Shown: positions 1 to 8,316 of the stretch, one piece after another | Numbering within the stretch: position 1 is the stretch's first letter | How the letters are laid out: each line of letters opens with the position of its first letter | Assembly: GCF_958298935.1 (NCBI RefSeq) | Contig: NC_084940.1 | Coordinates: 23,369,146 to 23,433,145 of the forward strand | Source of the DNA: Phragmites australis | Lineage: Eukaryota; Streptophyta; Magnoliopsida; Poales; Poaceae | DNA length: 64,000 bases | Reading direction: 5' to 3' | Made by a program: the position numbers and the translations under genes | Notes under the pieces: model-generated | Told to the model about the DNA's origin: nothing | Databases searched by the model: none | What the model saw: only the letters and a program-made list of their open reading frames with translations

Positions 1-1
1 C

Positions 2-514
2 CGGACCTATAACGTGCTCGCTAAGCACGGGAAGGGATGGGAGGACGTGCTGCCAGCCGTGTTGTGGGCTAATCGGACTGCGCCAAGCCGCGCCACCGGG
101 GAGACTCTGTTCTTCCTCGTCTATGGCGCCGAGGCAGTCCTCCCCTCCGAGCTCACTCTGGGCTCCCCTTGAGTGCATGCGTATTCTGAGGGTGAGCAGG
201 AGCAACAAAGGCGCGACGACGTGGACTACCTGGAAGAACGCCGGCGGTGTGCCGCCGTCCGGGCGGCTCAGTACCAGTAGAGTCTGCGGCGTTATCATCT
301 GCGCCATGTCCGGGCCCGGTCTCTCGAGGTGGGGGACCTAGTTCTCCGACGTGTCCAGTCGCGCGAAGGAATGAATAAGCTGTCCCCTATGTGGGAAGGT
401 CCCTTCACCGTGATTGCGGTCCCGCGGGCAGGTTCTTTCAGGTTGGCGACAGAGGAAGGACAGCCACTCCCGAACCCGTGGAACATCGAGCATCTCCGAC
501 GATTCTACCCGTAG
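2..514 (+). pseudogene. Integrase C-terminal part of pol, copy A
   Basis: One frame reads from the left edge to a TAG at 512-514 and matches the same segment in copies B and C. Visible landmarks are the VLWANRT and [14 protein letters not shown] blocks, a VGDLVLRRVQ block and a final NPWNIEHLRRFYP. These belong to the end of the catalytic core and the C-terminal domain of gypsy integrases, which insert the element's DNA into the host genome. Two in-frame stops, TGA near 170 and TAG near 279, break it. The catalytic D, D and E residues would lie left of the window. Nothing suggests that it is functional. Confidence 0.85.
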
Positions 515-2180
515 ATGGTTGTGCTCGCGGCTCAGGTCAACCAGGCTGGGGGCTTCCCCCCGCCCAAGCAGTCCGGGGGCTCCGCCCCTTGGGTAAGTCG
601 CCGTCACCCAACCTTGTAAATATTGCACATTCAGTATTTCAATAGGCAATCGCTATGTCGAAATATTTTTCTGGATTCCGTATGTTTAATCTGTGTGGTG
701 AGGTGCTCGGTTGTGCGAGAAAAAGTTCGCTCTCTCATTTTCCCCGCTGATAAAAGAATCCCAATCGGTATGCATGCGAGCAGTCGCCGCTGACTTATGT
801 CCGGCATGGTAGGCTGTGGTGTTCGGTGTCATGGTAGGCTCCCAGGCACTACCGAGTTTCGGGGTGCTCTGGGTAATCCCATCGCTCGAGCTGCTCGAGT
901 AGTCCGGAGCTCAGGCCCCCGGAGCGGGCTGTTGGTGCTCGGTCTGGTCTGTCATACCCGGGCGCCACCGAACCATAGGACCTCTGGGTTATGCCTCTGT
1001 CCGCTCTTGTCCACCGGTTTGGGCATTCAAGAGGTCTCGGGTCGAAAACGAGAGCAGTCTATAACAAGTACCGAACTAACAGAGCGCACCAGACAAAGAA
1101 ATTCTATATTCTCTCTTAAGTCACAGGCTGGCAATCACGAGCAGTTCGACTGCGAGGGCTTCAATGCTCCGGTCTCTGGTCGGCCCCAAGGGTCCTCGGG
1201 TGGTCCTACCACTTAGGTATGAGTGGTCGAGGTCACCTGACCCCGGGAGCCTCGTATGCCTCTGGGCGCTCAGGCGCTCCGCTGAAAGAACCAAGTCCCC
1301 GGGCACCCCGAGCTCGGAACCACACCCCTCCTGGATCGGTTGCCCGGAAGGCCGACAGCTGTCCGGTGAGTGGTTATATTCAGACAAGTCCGCTTTCAGT
1401 AAATTTATGTTCCCGAGTCATTCTCGGGGGCTCTCGTGCTTTAATCTGTTCGGTGAGGTGATCTCCTCGCGCGCAAAACCCTGCCGCGTGTCTACTTTTT
1501 CCTGGAACGACAGAGCGGTTTGTAGAAAGGAGTACCGCGCGTACGGTAATGTCTGACCGAAGCCCTTCGTGGTGGTCATGGTGTTCGGTCCGCTTTTAAG
1601 GACCCCGAGCACTACCGAGTCCTCGGGTGCCCTGGGTAATCCTATCACTCGAGCTGCTCGAGTAGTCCGGAGCTCAGGCCTCGGGGGCGGGCTGTCAGTG
1701 CTCGGTCTGGTCCGTTTTAAGCCCGGGCACCACCGGACCACGAGGACTCTTGGTCACATTCTCGCCCGCACGCGTCTCCCGTCTACTAACTGAGTGGTCG
1801 CGAAGTGAAAAAGTGTTCACCGGGCACGGCGTGTTCCGTGCTGGATTGATCTATCTCCTGGGCAAGGAAGTTTGTGTCTTTGTTTCTTAACTTAGACAAT
1901 GCGGACTCGCGAGAGCTCGAGGGCTGACTGCGCCAACAATAGCGATCGCGACAACTTCGTTCTCTGGGATGGGAAGGTCGGGAACGGCCCGACTGAGTAC
2001 TCCCCGGGACTTCAAGGCGAAACATCAGAAGAAACATCAAACACTCAGAGAAATTGGAGTTGTGAGCCCAAGGAAAAGCTGCCATTATATTCACAAGGCA
2101 TATACAAAGCGTTTCTAAGGGTTCACTCCTATATTTACATTCATCAAGACAACAAAAGAAAGAAAAAAGCTACAAAAGAT
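515..2180. other. Spacer between convergent pol and opposite-strand gene, copy A, with duplicated unit
   Basis: No coding region is supported here. A unit of about 160-180 bp occurs twice in the same orientation, near 829-991 and 1577-1760. Each unit carries the near-palindrome CTCGAGCTGCTCGAG followed by a shared TAGTCCGGAGCTCAGG. The same two-unit arrangement recurs in the spacers of copies B and C, so it belongs to the family and is not a local accident. The 3' end of the opposite-strand transcript and the 3' part of the genomic RNA should both lie here. Confidence 0.6.
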
Positions 2181-5100
2181 CTAGTCGGCAGCGGAGGCGT
2201 CGGCTGAGTCCTCTGAGTCGTCCCCGGGGGCTGGCGGCGGCGGTACCTCCCGCCTGAAGCCGGCCGCCACCACGGCGGCGGTGCTCCGGACCGCTTCCTG
2301 GGCGGCCTCTCCCTCAGCTTCGACCACTCCCTCCCGCGCCGGCTCCAGCGGGAAGTTCGGGTCCCTGCTTCGGTAGCAGGCCAGGACGTGCTCGGCCACT
2401 GCATGTGCCAAGCCACGTCCCTCCCGGGCGGCAAGTTCTTGGACCGCCCAAGGCAGGGCCTCAAGGCGCTCGCAGACCTGTTGGAGCCCCAGCACTTGTC
2501 GTGCAGGGCTCTCGCTCTTCTGGTCTTCTACAAGCCGCCCAAGACCGCCCTTCTCTACGGCCCACCGCATCCGCCGGAGTATGTCCTCCAGCATATGCTG
2601 CAGATTGACCCGCGAGACAAAAGCAGTCTCGAGCTTCTCCTTGGCGACCCGCAGCTGCGCCTCAAGTCCCTGGTCCCCTACCGGATCGGAAGTACCGCCA
2701 ACGGCTGCGGGGCCGGCAGCCTGCTTCGTCTTGGCCACCATCTCGGATAAGGCGCGTTCACGGGCGGTTAGTTCCGCCTCGTGCTTTGCGTTCTCCTCCG
2801 CCCTGGTAGCAGCGGCGGCTGCCGCCGCAGCAGCCTCGCCCTCTTGACGACTCAGTTCGTCTTCTCGGCGACTCAGCTCGCCCTCCCGCCGGGCCAGCAC
2901 ATCCTCCTGCCGGGCCACCAAATCCTCCCGAGCGCCGAGGTCCGCCGCCGACAGCTCATTATCCACCTCCCGAAGGGAGACGTCCCCCTCCCAGCGGCAG
3001 ATGTCCTCTCTGATTTTTTGGAGGTCGTCTTCCCAACACTGGAGGTTGGCACGCGTCTTCTCGGCTGCGTCCTCCCGACGGGTCAGCTCGGCTTGCCGCT
3101 CCTCCGCCGCTTGCTCCCGAGCTGCCACTGCCACCTCCCTCTCCTGCGCCTGCCCCATCCTGGCAAGGGCCTCGGCAGCTTGCTGCCTCGACGCCTCAGC
3201 CAGGCGGGCGGCGTCTTCTCATTCCCGCGCGGCTTCTGCCCGCGCGGTCTTCAAAATTTCTTGTTCCCGCGTGACTTCCGCGCGGGTGTCTTCTAGGAGC
3301 TTCCGCTCCCGCGCGGCCGCCGCGCGGGCCTCCTCCTGGGCGCCCGCCAGCTGCGCCTTCTCCGATGCCAGGCGAGCGCGCTCAGCCTCGAGCTCCCCCT
3401 CCTTGGCGTTCACCGCCGTGCCCAGCCGCCCAACCGCTGCCTGGACTTCTTCGATGGCGGCTACGAAGGGGTCGGCGGGCTGGCCGGGCACCGGTGGGGC
3501 CCAGGCCTCCCCGCAGATTGCCTCCGGGGGGTCCGAGCTCTCTGCAGGGCCCTGCACCACCATCCGCCCCAGGCTCTGCCTGCCCGGGGTAGGCTCCGCC
3601 GGCGCCGAAGACTCGGACGGCGGCCGTTTTCCCGCATCGGCCGCTCCGTCCGCCGGCCCCGGCAAAACGTCCACCTCCACCGTCATCCGCCCCGGGCTCT
3701 CCGCGCCTGAGGTAGGTTCCGCCGGCGCCAAGGATTCGGACGATTGCTCCGTCCTCCTCTCGGCCGCCGCCTCCGCCTCTCTCCTAGTGGCCGCCACGAC
3801 AATTGGTGCCTCCGCCGTTCCTGTGCCCGCCTCCGTCGACACGGCCAGCGGGCTCGGCCCTGGCCTTGGCGCCCGCGCCTTCTCCGTCATGGTGGCGCCT
3901 GCGGCCGGCCTACGGGAGACAGATGAAAAATGTCAAAGCTCAGTTCGGGCAAGAAACGCCCAGGAAAGAGCAAGAAAGGAGACTCACCGATACTGCCACT
4001 TGGCCGCTGGGAGCCTGAAGTCCGGGTCCGGCGCCGTCGGCCCGGATTCCTCCCGCCGCCTCTTCCACTGGGGGCTCGGCGGCGCCGCCGCGCGGGTCTC
4101 AGATGCCGCTACACGGGTCTCAGGTACCGCCGCACTGGTCGCGGGCGCCGGCGCAGGCCCCATCCGCACCAGCCGCGGCTCCAGCACCGGGAATGCCGCC
4201 GCTGCCGTCGGCGACGGCGGAGAATCCGGCACTAGAATCAGGGCTCGGGGACGCTTTCCCCGGTCCCCCGGCGCCACCTCCACGACGGTTTCAGAGGCGC
4301 CCTCCTCTTTGGCACGGCGGCTGCTGCCTGCGGCAGCCCCGTCGCCAGCCCGCGCTGAGCTGACAGTGGCCTCCTCGCCAAGTAGCTCCTCCAACCCGGG
4401 GAGTTCGGAGGCCTCGGGACTCCGGCTTCTCGGCCGGTCCACGGGCCCCTGGGCGTCGAACTCCGGCAGCCGTGCCATGATGGTCACCCGGTCGGGGTTG
4501 GCGCAGAGTGCCATCTCCGGCCACGGGAGTTCCGCCCGGCCCATGTCCTCCACTCCGGTGATCACCCTTGTCATTCCCCGCAGCTCCGCCGGCCCCAGGT
4601 CCCAGCTCGCGCCGATCTGGGTCCTGGTGATGTCCTCTGGCCCAGTGTAGAACCAGCTTGGCCGGGCCCACTCTCGCAGAGGCGCCAGCCGACGGCGCAG
4701 GAAGTCCACAACCACCATGACAGAGGTTAGTCCGGACTCGCGCAGCTCCAGGATGCGCTCCAGCACCGGCTTCAGCCTCGCATCTTCTGGCGGTGGTGCC
4801 TCCCACATCGACCTCCGAGGTTCTGCCGCCGCCTCTGGCAGTTCGAGGCGCTCGTGGGGGTCGACGTCGACGAAGAACCAGTCCCATCGCCACTCCTCCC
4901 ACTTGCTGTGCAGCGCCTGGGGAATGTAATGATCCCCCAGGCCGTCCCGAAGCCGAAGGTTGCAGCACCCCACGACGTCCGCCGTGGAGTGCCCCCTCTT
5001 CTTCCCCACCTGCCGAAGGACGAAGAAATGGCGAAGCAGCGTCGCCGACGGTGCCACCCCCACGAACATCTCGCAAAGGTGCGCGAAGATCGCCAACACC

Positions 5101-5384
5101 ACCACGGAGTTGGGGCTTAGGTGCACCAGTTGAATGCCGTACATCTCCAGCACTTGCAAGAAGAAGGTGGAGAATGGCGGCATCAACCCCGCCGCCACAA
5201 AAGATGTGAAGAGGACGATCCACCCAGGGACGGTCGTCGCCGGCGTCACCACCACAGCACCTGCTTGCCCCTCCGGCACCAGCAGTTTCCTGATCTTGTC
5301 CGCCGCCTCCTCGTTCCAAAGACGAGACTCCGGCAAGATGCTGTCCGAAGCCTTGTCCCGGCGTCCTCCTCCGACCCTCGTCAT
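2181..5384 (-). pseudogene. Two-exon opposite-strand gene of the Tat element, copy A (best preserved; one premature stop)
   Basis: Exon 1 runs 5384-3988, an intron of 78 bp runs 3987-3910 (GTGAGT donor, CCCGTAG acceptor), and exon 2 runs 3909-2181. Removing the intron rejoins the frame, giving 1042 codons including the stop. Exon 1 carries a conserved block (residues about 55-190, with LFTSFVAAGL, HLSPNSVVVL and FFVLRQVGKKRG) that resembles the Pfam 'putative gypsy type transposon' domain (Transposase_28). It is followed by a disordered, proline- and acid-rich stretch. Exon 2 is mostly charged heptad-like coiled coil (EREVAVAAREQAAEERQAE and similar) with a conserved C-terminal block around FPLEPAREGVVEAE. 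The only break is a TGA at 3219-3221 where copy C has CGA. The start is the ATG at 5384 because copies B and C begin at the equivalent ATG. The molecular function is unknown; a structural or RNA/DNA-associated role is only a guess. Confidence 0.75.
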
Positions 5385-5541
5385 CTCGGCGAGAATGGAA
5401 GGAGTTTTGGTGGTGGAAAGAGAGAGAGAAGGAAGAATGCTCCGGTCGCCTGAGAATTTCCTAAGGGCTTCGGAACACGAAGAAAGCAAGAGCACAAGTG
5501 CAAGAAAGCGCAAAGAGGGGGACGGACCGATCCTTTCCCCC

Positions 5542-5548
5542 TTTTATA
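5542..5548 (-). promoter_or_regulatory. TATA box of the opposite-strand gene, copy A
   Basis: TATAAAA on the minus strand, followed by a run of G, lies 158 bp before the ATG at 5384. Copies B (27714-27720) and C (52185-52191) have the same box at 143 and 159 bp, in the same flanking context (TATAAAAGG.GGAGGGG). Conservation in three separate insertions argues for a real core promoter distinct from the LTR. Confidence 0.65.
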
Positions 5549-5884
5549 TCTCAAAATTCAAAAATTGCCGCCCAAACCGTTCGCTCAGCGAAGCGTCGCC
5601 TCGATCAACGCAACCGCCAGGCGAATCTCCCGCCGATCGCGCGATGTCAGCGGCTGCCAGGCGTATTTTCCTCGATCTGCGCGGTGACCGCGCGTGCCGC
5701 CCGTACGGTCATCATACCCTTCGGAAGTTGTGTGGAAATGCGTCCACTCGTTTTCCCGTTGGGGCGTACTTGAGGTCTGGGTCCGCAAGGGCCACCTCTC
5801 GAAAGCCTGCCACATGGCGTCTGCGCCACCTCGGCCTCGGCCGCGACGAAGGGCCCATCCGCAGTCTCCGTCCCGTCGCCTACC

Positions 5885-5902
5885 AATGGGCCCGGGGGCT
5901 AC
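5885..5902 (+). other. Polypurine tract of copy A
   Basis: A G-rich stretch ending GGGCCCGGGGGCTAC sits immediately before the LTR. The same sequence adjoins the 3' LTR in copy C, and a slightly altered form does so in copy B. It would prime plus-strand DNA synthesis. Confidence 0.6.
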
Positions 5903-6791
5903 TGTCGGTGTATTAGGAACCAGGGGTCCCTGAGTCCCGAGACCGGGCCGGCCATCCGCCACGTGTCACCATCCCGCGAGGTCCACCCTGCAGGATAAGA
6001 AGAAACTAAGTCCCGGGAGAAGGTGCTCGGGGCCGCAGCCTCTGGTTCCCGAGCACCCCAGTTCCCCGATGATCCACAGAGTCCAAGTACCGGGAAGGAA
6101 GTGCTCGGAAGGGTTCTCATTTACCCCCAAGTACTGTAGTCCCCCGATGATCCAAACAGCCAAGTGCTCGGGAGAGAGTGCTCGGGGCTGCACGTGGCAG
6201 CCCCCGAGGACTCGGTTCCCCGAAGGTCTCCCCCAAGTGCTCGGGAGAGAGTGCTCGGGGCTGCACGTGGCAGCCCCTGAGGACTCGGTTCCCCGAAGGT
6301 TCGCGCAAGATCGTCCGACAACCCGAAGGGTCCCATCGTCGGGGTGTCAGCCAGTCAAAGGCCCAATGCCGCATTTAGTAGGCACGCGCGGCCTGACATC
6401 CTGACATCCTGACATTCTCAGCTGCCCACACCCTAGTGTCAGACCCTGCCATGCTTTGGCAGGGGGGCGTGGGTCCATTAAATGCACGGGTCCCGTCCCG
6501 TTTCATCCGGGTGCCTCGGGATAACGTTGCCAGAATCGAAGCGCTCCGTCTGCCACCCTGCCCTGGCAGAAGAACAAGACAGGGTGGGCGCACCGGGCTC
6601 CTCTGTGGCTGCCCGGTGGGCCCTCTTAATGGCGCCGGAGGACATCCACATCGGCGGGTGGTCGGATGCACGCCACATTTTTCCACCGCCCCTGTCACTT
6701 CGCCAAGACGGAATGATGACGCCTTTCTCCGTGGCGCCTTGGCACTCACGCCCCCTCTTTCCCATTCAGGATAAGTCGAGGTCGGTGCACC

Positions 6792-6798
6792 TATAAAA
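6792..6798 (+). promoter_or_regulatory. TATA box of LTR A
   Basis: TATAAAA in CCTATAAAAGGAAAGG, 889 bp into the LTR. Copies B (TTTAAATA at 26363-26370, read in the element's direction) and C (CATAAAAGG, 50788-50796) have core-promoter-like sequences at similar offsets (954 and 1022 bp). Confidence 0.6.
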
Positions 6799-6825
6799 GG
6801 AAAGGATGGAGAACACATAAAGACA

Positions 6826-6889
6826 ACCCCCGAAAACCCCAAAAAACCCCGAAAACCCCCGAAAACCCCAAAAAACCCCTAAAAACCCT
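6826..6889 (+). repeat. Low-complexity C4A4-type tract in LTR A (G4T4 on the other strand)
   Basis: Eight runs of three to five C separated by spacers of four to six bases, mostly GAAAA or AAAAAA. The minus strand therefore has repeated GGGG(T/C)TTT-like units. The tract lies about 30 bp downstream of the LTR TATA box, so it falls in the expected transcript leader. It is absent from the LTRs of copies B and C. Confidence 0.9.
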
Positions 6890-7266
6890 GTCAGAGCACC
6901 CGAAGCCCAGATCAAGAGACGAAGAACATCACAAACAAGCTCGAGCAAAGCTAGAACCCGGGAGCCTCAAGCTCTCTGTAGACAGCACACCCTTGTAACC
7001 AGATACATCCTTGAAGAATTCCCTTAAAGGAAAGATATAGCACTCACACAGGAGTAGGGTGTTACGCCCCCGCGCGGCCCAAACCTGTCTAAACCCCGGT
7101 GCATCCATCTTTTTTGCACTAGGTCGATCATCCCCCACCACCAGCCACCGCATTTATTTCCGTTCCCATTTATTTCCCCGACGAGCTCATTCAGGATCAT
7201 CCCCCCGGCCGAATCTTTAAAAAGGGGTCTCTCGGGATCCCTGCGACAGGAGTTCATCCTCCGACA

Positions 7267-7393
7267 AGGTAAGTACCCAAATATTGAATTGAGGGATTAC
7301 CCAAAAAAAAACAATTTGATCAGCTGGTAAAATAGGAGCATAGAAAGTTTCTTCAACAGACTTAACATGCAAATATTACAAATAGATGAAATT
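7267..7393. other. Short spacer between copy A and element D
   Basis: 127 bp of AT-rich sequence with no recognisable gene. It ends with AAATT, the left target duplication of element D. Confidence 0.6.
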
Positions 7394-8316
7394 TGATGCG
7401 CATTTGCCCAATCTTTTGAAGGTAATATGATAAGTCGATTGGTGGAGTTTCGGCGTTGATGATTCAAAGGCTCCAAATAGAATAGATCGAGAACCCTCGC
7501 AATCACTACACCACTACTCCATGGTTATCAACCGAGCCAAGATGTGGTTGACTTTGCCAAGAAGGCTTTTCTTGCAAGTGAATTGAGAACATAAGCAAGA
7601 ATAGTAGATGCAATCTGAATATTGCTAATTACCAATGAAGTACTAAAGTTGGGGTTCCACAAACCAAACAAGCGGCAAAATTGTATAAAACAGAATAATC
7701 TAAGAAAAACCCAAGCCAAAACTATGACGGCTACTGTGTATATGTAGGGACGATGTTTGGAGGTTGACCTAGAGTTGTGCACCGTGGAAAGAGGTGTGCA
7801 CAACCTGGACTCCGACCCCGACACAATTACAAGACACAACTAGGTCCAAAACAATGGCGTAGCACCTTATTTCTTTGACTCTAACTAAACTATTAGAAAT
7901 ATTTGGTCAAGCTCTTATCCATTGGAAAGGGCTCGTCGTAAGCTCTCTAGAATGTCCAAGATTGCCTAAAACGGACTTCGTATGAAAGAGTTATGCTCGT
8001 TTTATTAACGTGTTGTCCTGCGACTCAACCACGACCACAACTTCGACCACGACCACGACTAGAGCTCAGCCTCGAGTCTGAGTAGACTTGGCCTTTGAGG
8101 GGAGACGTCCGGGTAAGGTTTGGTGCTTCTCCTATGTTCCTAAGGAATAAAACATCACAAGAATTTAGTAGGAATGCATCGAAGTAAGCATGAACAGTGA
8201 GAAATGAGTTCACTTGATGGTCTAATTGTCGTGCACGTACTCTTATAATTAGACCTTGTATGATTTAAGGATTATTGACGGTATTGATCGTATACGAAGG
8301 AGCTATGGGCTCATCA
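7394..8316 (-). repeat. 3' LTR of element D (923 bp)
   Basis: Ends TGATG...CATCA on either strand. It aligns along its length with 14500-15409, with substitutions and small indels visible throughout, so the insertion is not recent. A purine-rich tract (minus-strand AAGAGGGGGAGGA, about 8317-8333) adjoins it as expected for the polypurine tract. Confidence 0.9.

Larger units (their letters stand above)
1..7266 (+). mobile_element. Tat-type Ty3/gypsy LTR retrotransposon, copy A (3' part only)
   Basis: The left end lies outside the window. In element order the window holds the integrase C-terminus, a 1.7-kb spacer, a spliced gene on the opposite strand, a polypurine tract and the 3' LTR. Identity to copies B (25955-43724) and C (50313-64000) is evident over the integrase tail, the spacer, the opposite-strand gene and the LTR ends, so all three are one family. 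Placement of a reverse-oriented gene between pol and the 3' LTR is known for the Tat lineage (for example Grande and Retand). Without the 5' LTR I cannot check the target duplication; the five bases after the 3' LTR are AGGTA. Confidence 0.85.
5903..7266 (+). repeat. 3' LTR of copy A (1364 bp)
   Basis: It begins TGTCGGTGTATTAGG and ends CATCCTCCGACA, with the inverted ends TGTCGG/CCGACA shared by the LTRs of copies B and C. The U3 part contains a roughly 72-bp unit repeated twice almost exactly (about 6168-6310), each copy carrying a hairpin built on GTGCTCGGGGCTGC and GCAGCCCCCGAG. A TATA box lies at 6792-6798 and is followed by a CCCC/AAAA tract. Confidence 0.9.

Noticed and set aside
3001..4650. 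549-codon plus-strand frame opposite the conserved gene
   Set aside because: Mirror of a GC-rich, charged coding strand. It has no conserved counterpart in copies B or C and no domain.
5385..5513. Apparent signal peptide at the start of a longer frame in copy A's opposite-strand gene
   Set aside because: That frame begins with TTG, not ATG, close to the expected transcription start and before the ATG at 5384 that matches copies B and C. It is leader sequence.
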